DNA of 21,640 nucleotides from Bacteroidetes bacterium UBA6661 (GCA_002455375.1 DKKR01000026.1:1-21640), one strand, 5' to 3'; shown: positions 7,459 to 15,712, counted from the first letter of the stretch. The notes: generated from the letters alone by a model not told the origin. Translations and numbers: made by a program.

Positions 7459-8745
7459 TTATTTGTTTAGAAGCAAAGCTTCATGCAGGCATTTGCCAAA
7501 TTGATAAATGTCATTAAACGAATTGTAAAGAGGAACTGGAGCAATGCGTAGCACTTCAGGTTCGCGCCAGTCGGCAATGATGCCTTGCTCCGTCAGATAG
7601 CCATGAATTTTTTTACCGTTGTGTTTACATAACATACTCACTTGTGCAGCACGTTCGCTTTCATTTTCAGGCGTTATCATGATAATATTTTTTTCTGAAT
7701 TTGTCTTGCTGATAATGTCACCGATGATAAATCGCAAGAAGTCATTCATCAGCTTGCGTTTTTTTATCAGGTTTTGTACGCCTGCTTCAGCAAAAATTTC
7801 TAGTGAAGCACGCAGTGCTGCCATTGGAAGCACAGGTGCATTGCTCAATTGCCATGCATCGGCACTTTTAACAGGAATAAAATCATGTGGCATGGTGAAG
7901 CGTGTTTGCGGATCGTTACCCCACCAACCTGCAAAACGAATCAACTCAGTGTTGTTACAATGTTTTTGATGTACAAAAGCACCTGCCACACCACCGGGTC
8001 CGGCATTGAGGTACTTATAACTGCACCACACTGCAAAGTCAACATTCCAGTCGTGAAGATGCAGCTCAAGATTACCAATGCCATGTGCTAAATCAAAGCC
8101 AACTAATGCATCTGCAGCATGCCCTGCCTGAGTTATTCCTGCCATATCAAACACCTGACCTGTGTAGTAGTTAGGGTTACCTAAAAATATGAGCGCCAAT
8201 TCGTCCTTATGTTTTGTTATCGTTGAAAGGATGTCTTCATGTCTGATTGTGTATTCTCCGCTGCGAGGATGCAACTCAATAATGGTCTCATCAGGATTGA
8301 ATCCATGAAATTTAACCTGTGTTTGTAATGCATACTGATCAGATGGGAATGCCGATCCTTCACAAATTATTTTAAAACGACTTGAGGTAGGTTTGTAAAA
8401 CGACACCAACATGAAATGAATATTGGCAGTGAGTGAATTCATAACCACTGTTTCTGACGGCATTGCACCTGCAATAAGTGCCATGTTATCTCTCAGAAAT
8501 TCGTGATAGGGATACCACGGATTTTTTGCCATAAAATGTCCTTCAACACCAAAATTTTTCCAGTCGTTCAACTCCTGCAAAACATAGTCGCGGGTTTGTT
8601 TGGGTTGAAGTCCAAGGGAGTTGCCACAGAAATAAATAACATCTTTATGCTGATGTTGTGGGAAAAGAAATTGCTGTCTGAAGGACTTTAAATTATCCTG
8701 CTCATCAAGTTGGGCAGCAAAATCAGCGGAATTGATAAATTGCAT
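7459..8745 (-). CDS. kynU: Kynureninase (PLP-dependent)
   Basis: 428 residues. It cleaves 3-hydroxykynurenine (and kynurenine) to 3-hydroxyanthranilate (or anthranilate) plus alanine. Fold-type I PLP enzyme signatures are present: FCGNSLGLQP (39-48) near the N-terminus, FPSD (133-136), GFDLAHGIGN (216-225) with Asp218 positioned for the pyridine nitrogen, and CSYKYLNAGPGG (241-252) with Lys244 as the Schiff-base lysine. ADWREP...RIAPVPLYN (391-408) is the family's C-terminal signature. Length is typical (about 415-465). It is the first gene of the kynU-kmo pair. A 96-base gap separates it from gmk upstream, so it probably has its own promoter, although the best candidate (TTTATTTG, minus 8769-8762) is imperfect. 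Confidence 0.95.
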   Translation of the reverse strand: MQFINSADFAAQLDEQDNLKSFRQQFLFPQHQHKDVIYFCGNSLGLQPKQTRDYVLQELNDWKNFGVEGHFMAKNPWYPYHEFLRDNMALIAGAMPSETVVMNSLTANIHFMLVSFYKPTSSRFKIICEGSAFPSDQYALQTQVKFHGFNPDETIIELHPRSGEYTIRHEDILSTITKHKDELALIFLGNPNYYTGQVFDMAGITQAGHAADALVGFDLAHGIGNLELHLHDWNVDFAVWCSYKYLNAGPGGVAGAFVHQKHCNNTELIRFAGWWGNDPQTRFTMPHDFIPVKSADAWQLSNAPVLPMAALRASLEIFAEAGVQNLIKKRKLMNDFLRFIIGDIISKTNSEKNIIMITPENESERAAQVSMLCKHNGKKIHGYLTEQGIIADWREPEVLRIAPVPLYNSFNDIYQFGKCLHEALLLNK

Positions 8746-8770
8746 GTTTGTGATTTAAATGCAAATAAAC

Positions 8771-8805
8771 AAAAAACATTTTCGACTGACAGGCTATCTG
8801 TTCAG
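8771..8805 (-). terminator. Weak terminator-like hairpin after gmk
   Basis: CTGACAG (8786-8792) and CTGTTCAG (8798-8805) form a 7-bp stem with one bulged base and a 5-base loop. On the minus strand six T residues follow (8776-8771), but 9 bases after the stem. The position fits the end of the yicC-gmk transcript. The bulge and the displaced T-run make this tentative. Confidence 0.3.
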
Positions 8806-8841
8806 ACAATTCTAAAAAAATTAGCTCTTGTGGTTTAAAGC

Positions 8842-9405
8842 TTAGTGACTTAAAAATGTATTAACCAATACTTCAGCTTTTAAGCATGATTGTTCTAAAT
8901 CATCATTGATAATAATATTATCGAAGCGATTTTCATACTCAAGCTCTTTAATTGATTTATTGAGGCGAATTTCAAGTGATTCTGCTGTTTCTGTATTGCG
9001 TGCTATCAGCCGCTCGCGAAGATCTTCTGCTGAAGGTGGGCGAATAAACACAGCAAGCAGGTTGCTGCCGAAATGTTGTTTTATTTTTAATCCTCCTTCA
9101 ACATCAACATCAAAAACTACTGAACAGTTTATGGCTTCAATACGTTCAATTTCTGATTTTAAAGTACCATAATACCGGCCTTCATATACCTGCTCCCATT
9201 CAACAAAATGATTCTGTTCAATATGATTACGGAAGTTTTCAATAGTCATAAAATAATAATCCTGTCCCTCTGTTTCATGCGCACGTTTTGGACGTGTAGT
9301 AGCTGATATGCTGAACCGCATGAAATGGTATTTCGCTAACAGATACTTAACAATGCTGGTTTTGCCACTACCACTAGGGCCACAGAAAAGAAAATGCTTT
9401 GTCAT
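8842..9405 (-). CDS. gmk: Guanylate kinase
   Basis: 187 residues. It phosphorylates GMP to GDP with ATP in purine nucleotide synthesis. The P-loop GPSGSGKTS is at 9-17. The GMP-binding region includes SISATTRPKRAHETEGQDYYF (33-53), matching the family's S-x-TTR-P-R...G..Y.F pattern. VVFDVDVEGG (96-105) is the Walker B-like segment, and the lid arginines are in LRERLIARNTE (129-139). Length is slightly short but complete. The start codon overlaps the last four bases of yicC (ATGA at 9405-9402), so translation is probably coupled. The yicC-gmk order is conserved in many bacteria, which supports both calls. Confidence 0.97.
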   Translation of the reverse strand: MTKHFLFCGPSGSGKTSIVKYLLAKYHFMRFSISATTRPKRAHETEGQDYYFMTIENFRNHIEQNHFVEWEQVYEGRYYGTLKSEIERIEAINCSVVFDVDVEGGLKIKQHFGSNLLAVFIRPPSAEDLRERLIARNTETAESLEIRLNKSIKELEYENRFDNIIINDDLEQSCLKAEVLVNTFLSH

Positions 9406-10274
9406 AAAATATTAGAGAGCTGTTCTTTTATTTTTTCAGCTTCATCTTTCATCTCAACAACTTTGCGTTGTATGTCTGCATCATTGGCTTTACTGCCAAT
9501 AGTATTTATTTCACGACCTATTTCCTGCATGATGAAGCCTAATTTTTTACCATTATTATTTTCATCATTCAGCATAGATAAAAAATAACGGCAATGTTCT
9601 GCAAGTCTCACTTTTTCTTCAGTGATGTCTAATTTTTCGAGATAATAAATCAACTCTTGTTCAAAACGGTTTTTGTCTGTTTCGATATTAGCACCTAGTG
9701 ATTTTAATGAGTTGATCAGTTTACTGCGCACGGCATTTATTCTACCTTCTTCAAAAGGAGTTATTTGTTCAAGCAATTGTAAAATTAGATTCATTCGTTG
9801 CGAAATATCCTGTTGCAAATTCTGTCCTTCGCGCTGACGAAAAAGATTAAATTTTTCTATTGCCTGACTAATCATTGAAGCAATATATTTCCATTCATCT
9901 TCATCTGCTTCATCAGCATCGGTATTTATCACTTGCGGCATTTGCATCACTATTTGCAGCAGGTTGTCATCAGGTAATGAGAACTCTTTTTTAACTGCTT
10001 TTAAATCGGTCAGCAATGATTTTATGATTTCACGGTTGAGCAGGTTTTCCTGTTGTGAAAGGTCTGACTCCATAGTAATCATCACATCCATCTTTCCTCT
10101 TTCAGCTTCTTTTAACAACAAACTGCGCAGGTCCATTTCTTTATCCTTGTACGGATGTGGCAAGCGTAAATTAAGGTCAAAAAATTTACTGTTGAGCGAT
10201 TTTATCTCAACGGAAATGGTCTTACTCTTATAGTCACCGGAGGCTTTGCCATAGCCGGTCATGGAACGAATCAT
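9402..10274 (-). CDS. yicC: YicC/YloC family endoribonuclease
   Basis: 290 residues, cytosolic. The N-terminus MIRSMTGYGKA (1-11) and the C-terminal helical segment GKKLGFIMQEIGREINTIGSKA (about 242-263) are the two hallmark blocks of the YicC/DUF1732 family. The middle is largely helical and charged. Characterised members in E. coli and B. subtilis are metal-dependent endoribonucleases acting on structured RNAs, including small RNAs. Here that role is inferred from family membership alone. Length equals the family norm (about 290). It overlaps gmk by 4 bases. Forty-six bases separate it from the EamA transporter gene upstream, so it may be cotranscribed with that gene. Confidence 0.93.
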   Translation of the reverse strand: MIRSMTGYGKASGDYKSKTISVEIKSLNSKFFDLNLRLPHPYKDKEMDLRSLLLKEAERGKMDVMITMESDLSQQENLLNREIIKSLLTDLKAVKKEFSLPDDNLLQIVMQMPQVINTDADEADEDEWKYIASMISQAIEKFNLFRQREGQNLQQDISQRMNLILQLLEQITPFEEGRINAVRSKLINSLKSLGANIETDKNRFEQELIYYLEKLDITEEKVRLAEHCRYFLSMLNDENNNGKKLGFIMQEIGREINTIGSKANDADIQRKVVEMKDEAEKIKEQLSNIL

Positions 10275-10320
10275 ACTTCACAAAATTTTGGCTAAAGTAA
10301 TCAGAATGACAACAGCAGCA

Positions 10321-11229
10321 TCAGCTATTCTCAGTATTATTTATACCGGCTATGTTTTGCTTGCTTACCAAATATACACCTGTAAAAATTAAAGCAGCAG
10401 AGGCCAAGTGCAGCCATCCCGGGCTGGCTTCGCCAAGAGCCATAGAAATTAGTGTAGCAAATACAGGCTGAAAATAAATGTAGATACTCACCACCGATGG
10501 ACTAAGATGACGCAGGGCAAATACATTCATCAGATAGGCAACAAAAGTTACTGCTACGACAACAAAAACGATGCATAACCACAAATTAAAAGTCAGGCTG
10601 CTCCATGCTACCGCTGTTACTTCATTATATCCAAAAGGTAAAACCATTAGTGCGCCAAAAAAGAATGTCCATTTCATGACTGTAATAGGATGGTAGTGTA
10701 GCATGAGTGGTTTTACAAGAATTATGAAAATGGCAAATGAAACAGAGTTTAAGAAAATATAAAGATCGCCCTCTGTGTTTCCTCCCTGCAGGTTGAAGTT
10801 CTTACCTAAAAGTATTAGCAGCATAGCACCGGCAATACCAAGGGAAATTCCAATGTACTTAATCCAACCCACAGGTTCTTTAAGAATTATGGCCGCCATC
10901 AGTAAAACCAACACAGGGTTGGTTGTCATTATTAATGCACCATTGATGGGTGATGTGAGTGAAAGACCTTTGAAAAACAACAGTTGATTTATGGCAACGC
11001 CAAAGAGTGCACAGAGCAAAATAGTGTTTCTGTCTTTCTTTTTGATTTTTTCCGGTGGTATTAGAAATGCTGCAAGAAAAAACAAAACTGCAGCCGGAAT
11101 TACTCTGATTACAATAAATCCAAAAGGTTTAATGAATTCAGGCATCACCTGTTTAGCAATGCTGAAGTTGGCCGCATAAAGCAGGTTAACAAAAAGAACA
11201 GAAAGGTGAGCACGTGTTGTGGCTTTCAA
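10321..11229 (-). CDS. EamA/DMT-family transporter
   Basis: 302 residues, with hydrophobic segments throughout consistent with ten transmembrane helices arranged as two EamA repeats (about 8-137 and 152-288). The N-terminus is short and cytoplasmic (MKATTRAHLS). The pattern NPVLVLLMAAIILKEP (103-118) at the end of repeat 1 and YFQPVFATLISMALGEASP (about 252-270) at the end of repeat 2 are typical of RhaT/YdcZ-like drug/metabolite exporters. Substrates in this family are mostly amino acids and small metabolites and cannot be read from sequence. It starts 26 bases after the ArsC-like gene and ends 46 bases before yicC, so it may belong to a loose operon. Confidence 0.92.
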   Translation of the reverse strand: MKATTRAHLSVLFVNLLYAANFSIAKQVMPEFIKPFGFIVIRVIPAAVLFFLAAFLIPPEKIKKKDRNTILLCALFGVAINQLLFFKGLSLTSPINGALIMTTNPVLVLLMAAIILKEPVGWIKYIGISLGIAGAMLLILLGKNFNLQGGNTEGDLYIFLNSVSFAIFIILVKPLMLHYHPITVMKWTFFFGALMVLPFGYNEVTAVAWSSLTFNLWLCIVFVVVAVTFVAYLMNVFALRHLSPSVVSIYIYFQPVFATLISMALGEASPGWLHLASAALIFTGVYLVSKQNIAGINNTENS

Positions 11230-11255
11230 GCCTTAGGGGTTTTTCTGTTTGACTT

Positions 11256-11612
11256 TTATTTTTTCTGCATAGCTGCTTTGGCTGCCGCTATTGTTTTTGG
11301 TGCGTTTCCAATAAAAATTTCTTTGCCTAAAATGATAACCGGTCGTTTAAGAAATGTATATTCTTCAAGAATGTACTTTTTATAATCTTTCTCTGTTAGT
11401 TTTATTTGATTGAGTCCTAATGAACGGTATTTCATAGCTATTCTGCTAAACAAAGCCTCATAACTACCGGCAAGCTTTTGCATCGTATCAAGCTGTTGTT
11501 CGGTGATGGGTTCACTTTTTATGTCCTGTAAAACAAATTCAGCTCCTGGTTTCAGTTCTTTTAATATTCGCTGACAGGTGGTGCAGTTGGCAAGATGATA
11601 TACCTTTTTCAT
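11256..11612 (-). CDS. ArsC/Spx-family thioredoxin-fold protein
   Basis: 118 residues, cytosolic. The N-terminus MKKVYHLANCTTCQR has a CxxC pair, Cys10 and Cys13, at the ArsC/Spx active-site position. The family's later block FLKRPVIILGKEIFIGN (about 87-103) contains the arginine-proline that contacts the thiolate in arsenate reductases. Length (about 115-120) fits the ArsC/Spx/YffB family. The extra Cys13 resembles Spx and YffB more than classical glutaredoxin-coupled ArsC (C-x5-R), so arsenate reduction should not be assumed. No arsenic-efflux or arsR gene is adjacent. The neighbours are an SDR oxidoreductase (46 bases upstream) and an EamA transporter (26 bases downstream). A general thiol-redox or regulatory role is equally possible. 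Confidence 0.82.
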   Translation of the reverse strand: MKKVYHLANCTTCQRILKELKPGAEFVLQDIKSEPITEQQLDTMQKLAGSYEALFSRIAMKYRSLGLNQIKLTEKDYKKYILEEYTFLKRPVIILGKEIFIGNAPKTIAAAKAAMQKK

Positions 11613-11658
11613 TCAAATTTCTTATGTAAAATGGTTTTACAAAGAACATGAAAAAACA

Positions 11659-13134
11659 TCAGATTTTTGTGTTCCTAATCTTATGTTGACCATCACCGGC
11701 AATTTGTTTTATCATATTCCGGAAAATAAAAAAATGAAAAGGTAGCATAGAATACCAGTAATTCCGACCCATAATACCTATTGGTCTGAATGTAGCAGTT
11801 TGTTTCAGAATACAGCGGTTGTTGTTGTGAATGATTGAGAACTCTAACCATGCTTCTCCGGGAAGTTTCATTTCTGCATACAATAGTAATCGGTAATTTT
11901 TTCTGTCAACCAATAGTACACGCCAAAAGTCAAGCGTGTCACCCGGTTCAATATCCACATCACTCCTTCGTCCACGACTCATACCAACGCCACCTATTAG
12001 TTTGTCAATTATTCCACGCATTCTCCATAAAGTATCGGCATAATACCATCCATTTTGTCCACCAATATTAAAAAAACGGTTGGCTACTTCTTCGGCTTTG
12101 TCTTTGTCAATTTCAATCCACTTACGGTCTTTATAACATCCGTTTGATGGAACTTCAATATGCTGATTAACATCTAAGCGACTTAAACTGCTTGATGCCG
12201 AATCTGTCCAACTTGAAATAACCATGTTTTGTTCTATTCGTGCAAAGGCCATTTGGATAGCTTGGCGATAGGTGTATAGCTCCTGAGGAATAACTTCTCG
12301 AACAGAAGTTTCTTTACACACCACATCATTTTTCATACTTTGAACTAAAAGCTTTGCAATGGTGTAGTTGGCAGGTGTAGAAAAATAAATCCAAGTTGCA
12401 GACAGACCCATGAAACCAAAAGGAAGTGTTATTATTAATCTTTTATATCCTCTTTCTGCTGCATATTCAAGCAACATTTTACGATATGTGAGTACATCTG
12501 GTCCTCCAATTTCAAAAACTCTGTTAAAAGCTTTTTCATTCATCAATGAAAGGTGCAGGTAGTTCATCACATTGCGGATGGCTATGGGCTGGCATTTAGA
12601 TTTTAACCATCTGGGCACAATCATAACCGGAATTTTTTCTGTTAAACCTCTGATGATTTCAAAAGAAATACTACCAGAGCCAACAATAATTCCGGCTTCA
12701 AAAATAGTGTAGGCAATACCGGAGTTTATAAAAACGTCAGTCACACCTTTGCGTGCCGTCAGGTGTTTAGAAAGGTTTTCTTCATTGCTGATGCCACTCA
12801 GATAAATGATTTGTTTTACCTGTGTGAGTGTGGCTACCAATACAAAGCATCCTGCACACCGCAGTTCATATTCTTTAAGTGTTGTTGCTGTATCTCCTAA
12901 TGAGTGAATCAGGTAATATGCAACATCAAATTGTTTATTGTTAAAATGCTGAATGGCGTTTTCAGGTTCCAGAAAATCATATTCAATAATGTTTATCTTA
13001 TCAAGTAAATCCGGAGATGGTTTAAAGCGAAGTGTGTCTCTCACCACGCACGTAACATCATGTCCTGCTTCTACCAAAACAGGCAGCAGTCGCATACCAA
13101 TATATCCGTTTGCTCCTGTAAGTAATATGCGCAT
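11659..13134 (-). CDS. SDR-type NAD(P)-binding oxidoreductase with C-terminal DUF2867
   Basis: 491 residues. The N-terminal half (1-~300) is an atypical/extended SDR Rossmann domain of the YbjT/NDUFA9-like type: the dinucleotide motif GANGYIG is at 7-13, Asp28 and Arg33 sit in the cofactor-specificity region, and YYLIHSLGD (73-81) follows. The classical YxxxK catalytic pair is not obvious. The C-terminal part (about 315-485) matches DUF2867: WYYADTLWRMRGIIDKLIGG, GDTLDFWRVLLVDR and KLPGEAWLEFSI are its usual motifs. This two-domain layout is common in Bacteroidota and proteobacteria but its substrate is unknown; binding of a lipid or quinone-like ligand is only a guess. It is the first gene of the long minus-strand run and has a good promoter match upstream, divergent from the ALDH promoter. 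Confidence 0.88.
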   Translation of the reverse strand: MRILLTGANGYIGMRLLPVLVEAGHDVTCVVRDTLRFKPSPDLLDKINIIEYDFLEPENAIQHFNNKQFDVAYYLIHSLGDTATTLKEYELRCAGCFVLVATLTQVKQIIYLSGISNEENLSKHLTARKGVTDVFINSGIAYTIFEAGIIVGSGSISFEIIRGLTEKIPVMIVPRWLKSKCQPIAIRNVMNYLHLSLMNEKAFNRVFEIGGPDVLTYRKMLLEYAAERGYKRLIITLPFGFMGLSATWIYFSTPANYTIAKLLVQSMKNDVVCKETSVREVIPQELYTYRQAIQMAFARIEQNMVISSWTDSASSSLSRLDVNQHIEVPSNGCYKDRKWIEIDKDKAEEVANRFFNIGGQNGWYYADTLWRMRGIIDKLIGGVGMSRGRRSDVDIEPGDTLDFWRVLLVDRKNYRLLLYAEMKLPGEAWLEFSIIHNNNRCILKQTATFRPIGIMGRNYWYSMLPFHFFIFRNMIKQIAGDGQHKIRNTKI

Positions 13135-13169
13135 GTTTTACCTGAGGTTTTATAATTATTCAGTCCTTG

Positions 13170-13200
13170 CAAACATAGCAGGATATTTGATTTAAAGAAA
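13170..13200 (-). promoter_or_regulatory. Putative Bacteroidota promoter for the SDR/DUF2867 gene
   Basis: On the minus strand TATGTTTG (13177-13170) fits the -7 consensus exactly, and TTTC (13200-13197) lies 19 bases upstream in the -33 position (3 of 4). The leader to the ATG at 13134 would be about 30 bases. Confidence 0.5.
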
Positions 13201-13251
13201 TGATATTGATTAGTAATTTTTAAATTGCATAAATCATTTTCAGAAAAAAGA

Positions 13252-13279
13252 TTGAATAGAAATGAATTTTCTATCTTTG
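13252..13279 (+). promoter_or_regulatory. Putative Bacteroidota promoter for the ALDH pair
   Basis: TTG at 13252-13254, a 17-base spacer, then TATCTTTG at 13272-13279, an exact -7 match. Transcription would start about 12 bases before the ATG at 13298, leaving a very short A/T-rich leader without a Shine-Dalgarno sequence. The 163-base gap holds this promoter and the divergent one for the SDR gene. Confidence 0.55.
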
Positions 13280-13297
13280 AATCTTAAATTACCTTAA

Positions 13298-14773
13298 ATG
13301 GCAAAGCGAACAGTAAAACAAAATACAAAGTTGAAATTCGATACGGCATGGCAGTATTCAGCAGCACCTGAAACGCCCGATCATATTGTGTTGGCTGATA
13401 AATACGACCTTTTTATCAATGGTAAGTTTGTTGCACCACAGAGTAAAAAATATTTTGACACCATTAACCCTGCAAAAGAAACGCGAATAGCCTCTGTTGC
13501 AGAAGCATCACAGGCCGATGTGGATGCGGCTGTAAAAGCAGCGCGTACAGCTTATGATAAGGTGTGGAGTAAAATGCCGGCACGCGAGAGAGGGAAATAT
13601 ATTTACCGCATAGCACGCATCATGCAGGAGCGTGCCCGCGAACTTGCCATCATTGAAAGTTTAGATGGCGGAAAGCCTATTCGCGAAAGCAGAGATATTG
13701 ATGTTCCTTTAGCAGCAGCCCACTTTTTTTATTATGCCGGATGGGCTGATAAACTTGATTATGCATTGCCGGGAATGGCAGCACGACCTTTAGGTGTTGC
13801 CGGACAAATTATTCCATGGAATTTTCCGATATTAATGGCAGCATGGAAGATTGCACCTGCACTTGCCTGTGGCAATACTGTTGTCCTGAAACCTGCTGAA
13901 ACCACTCCGCTTACTGCATTAAAACTAGCAGAGATTTTCAGAGATGCAGACCTGCCTCCGGGTGTAGTGAATATTGTTACGGGAGCCGGTGCAACAGGTG
14001 CATCCATTGTTAATCATCCCGGAATTGATAAGGTTGCCTTTACAGGTTCTACTGATGTTGGAAAAATTATTCAGAAAGCTTTAGCGGGAACAACAAAAAA
14101 GTACACACTTGAGTTGGGAGGCAAAGCAGCTAACATCATTTTTGAAGATGCAGCCATTGATCAGGCCATTGAAGGAATTGTTAACGGCATATTTTTTAAT
14201 CAGGGACATGTTTGTTGTGCAGGCTCACGATTGTTTGTTCAGGAAAGTGTTGCCAACGAAGTTGTACGCAAGCTCAAAGACCGTATGGAAACGCTCATCA
14301 TTGGTGACCCATTAGATAAAAATACCGATATAGGAGCCATCAACTCACGCGAGCAATTAAATAAGATAAAAGCATTGGTTAAAGTTGGGGTTAATGAAGG
14401 TGGCGATTGCTATCAGTCATCATGCACATTACCTTCAAAAGGTTTTTGGTTTAAGCCTACAATATTTACAGGTGTAGCACAATCAAGTAGAATTGTTCAG
14501 GAAGAAATTTTTGGTCCTGTCCTTTCAATTCAAACTTTCCGTACAGTAGAAGAAGCTGTTGAAAAAGCTAATAATACACCTTATGGATTAAGTGGAGGTG
14601 TGTGGTCTGATAAAGGTAGCAAGGTATTTAAAGTTACTTCAAAAATTAAAGCCGGAGTGTTATGGGCCAATACTTATAATAAGTTTGATCCTACTTCACC
14701 ATTTGGAGGATTTAAAGAAAGTGGCATGGGCCGCGAAGGCGGTATGCATGGACTAAGTGCTTATTTAAAATAA
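13298..14773 (+). CDS. NAD(P)-dependent aldehyde dehydrogenase (ALDH16-like catalytic partner)
   Basis: 491 residues, soluble. It oxidises an aldehyde to the carboxylic acid with NAD(P)+. All catalytic elements are present: PWNFP (173-177, oxyanion Asn175), Lys198 in VLKPAE, FTGST (248-252), the general base Glu272 in LELGG, the nucleophile Cys306 in NQGHVCCAGSR (301-311), and Glu403 in QEEIFGPV. The C-terminal PFGGFKESGMGREGG motif is intact. Length is that of a full ALDH with a ~25-residue N-terminal extension. Eighteen bases later begins a truncated, inactive ALDH paralogue on the same strand. That layout resembles a two-domain ALDH16 protein encoded as two genes. The substrate is not predictable. 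Confidence 0.95.
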   Translation: MAKRTVKQNTKLKFDTAWQYSAAPETPDHIVLADKYDLFINGKFVAPQSKKYFDTINPAKETRIASVAEASQADVDAAVKAARTAYDKVWSKMPARERGKYIYRIARIMQERARELAIIESLDGGKPIRESRDIDVPLAAAHFFYYAGWADKLDYALPGMAARPLGVAGQIIPWNFPILMAAWKIAPALACGNTVVLKPAETTPLTALKLAEIFRDADLPPGVVNIVTGAGATGASIVNHPGIDKVAFTGSTDVGKIIQKALAGTTKKYTLELGGKAANIIFEDAAIDQAIEGIVNGIFFNQGHVCCAGSRLFVQESVANEVVRKLKDRMETLIIGDPLDKNTDIGAINSREQLNKIKALVKVGVNEGGDCYQSSCTLPSKGFWFKPTIFTGVAQSSRIVQEEIFGPVLSIQTFRTVEEAVEKANNTPYGLSGGVWSDKGSKVFKVTSKIKAGVLWANTYNKFDPTSPFGGFKESGMGREGGMHGLSAYLK

Positions 14774-14791
14774 TTTTAGCGTAATTACATT

Positions 14792-15712
14792 ATGGAGACG
14801 AAGCAAAAAGAAAAAATAAAAAAAGTAGCTGTTGGACTTAATGGTCACAGCCATCATGCAGAAACCGAAGTAAGGTTAGCTGTACAAAAAACATATAAGC
14901 TTTACATTGATGGTAAATTTCCACGAACTGAGAGTGGAAGATATTATAAGCTTAATGACAAGAACGGAAAGGTAATTGCTAATATTTGTCGTGCATCAAG
15001 AAAAGATTTCAGAGATGCAGTTGTTGTTGCACGAAAAGCACAAGGCGAATGGCAGAAAAAATCGGCATTTAACAGAAGTCAGATATTATATCGCATTGCT
15101 GAAACATTAGAAACACGCAGACAACAATTTGTGTCCACTTTAGGTCTTCAAAGTGTGAGTGATGCAGCAGCGCAAAAAGAAGTGAGTGCTGCAGTAGATA
15201 TGCTTGTTTATTATGCAGGCTGGTGTGATAAATACCAACAGGTTTTTTCATGTGTGAATCCTGTGGAATCATCACATTTTAATTTTTCTTTTCCTGAGCC
15301 AACAGGTGTTGTTTCAGCTATTGCATCACAACAGCTGGGTTTACTGAATCTGGTTTCTTTAATGGCACCGGCACTTGCAGGAGGCAATTCAATAATTATT
15401 CTGGCAGCAGAAAAGTTTCCACTCACTGCAATAGATTTTGCAGAGGTACTTAATGCAAGTGATGTGCCCGGTGGTGTCGTTAATATTCTTACAGGTTTTA
15501 GTAATGAGTTGCATACACACTTTTCATCACACATGGATGTTAATGCCATTGTTTATGCAGACAATAACAGCGCAGCATTAAAAACAATTCAGACCAATGC
15601 AGCAAGTAATGTTAAACGAGTAGTGGTAGTTCAGCATGTTGCCGAAGAAAGCCCATATCGTATCATGGAACTTCAGGAAGTAAAAACTACCTGGCATCCT
15701 GTGGGAATTTAA
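14792..15712 (+). CDS. Truncated, catalytically inactive ALDH-like protein (ALDH16 C-domain-like)
   Basis: 306 residues. After a polar ~30-residue start, YKLYIDGKFPRTESGRYY (35-52) and the helical region to about 150 align with the N-terminal part of an aldehyde dehydrogenase, followed by EPTGVVSAIAS...APALAGGNSIIILAAEKFPLTA and DVPGGVVNILTG, the ALDH NAD-domain framework. The key residues are lost: PWNFP is replaced by an ASQQL-like stretch, the Lys of KPAE is Ala, FTGS is VYADN, and the segment carrying the catalytic Glu and Cys is absent. The protein ends after a KTTWHPVGI tail. The reading frame is clean with no internal stop, so it looks maintained rather than decayed. I infer a structural or regulatory subunit for the preceding enzyme (18-base gap). 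Confidence 0.85.
   Translation: METKQKEKIKKVAVGLNGHSHHAETEVRLAVQKTYKLYIDGKFPRTESGRYYKLNDKNGKVIANICRASRKDFRDAVVVARKAQGEWQKKSAFNRSQILYRIAETLETRRQQFVSTLGLQSVSDAAAQKEVSAAVDMLVYYAGWCDKYQQVFSCVNPVESSHFNFSFPEPTGVVSAIASQQLGLLNLVSLMAPALAGGNSIIILAAEKFPLTAIDFAEVLNASDVPGGVVNILTGFSNELHTHFSSHMDVNAIVYADNNSAALKTIQTNAASNVKRVVVVQHVAEESPYRIMELQEVKTTWHPVGI

Noticed and set aside
8762..8769. TTTATTTG on the minus strand as a kynU -7 box
   Set aside because: The conserved A of TAnnTTTG is missing and no TTTG lies 17-21 bases upstream.
11625..11641. TGTAAAA-TGG-TTTTACA inverted repeat between the SDR and ArsC-like genes
   Set aside because: The 7-bp stem is nearly all A/T with a 3-base loop, and no T-run follows on the minus strand, so it is not supportable as a terminator.
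15211..15549. 112-residue minus-strand frame opposite the inactive ALDH gene
   Set aside because: No domain, no start context, and fully antisense to a gene with recognisable ALDH framework.
14792..15712. Second ALDH gene as a pseudogene or frameshifted remnant
   Set aside because: The frame is uninterrupted, has its own start and a distinct C-terminal tail, and the losses fall at catalytic residues in a way expected of a maintained inactive subunit.
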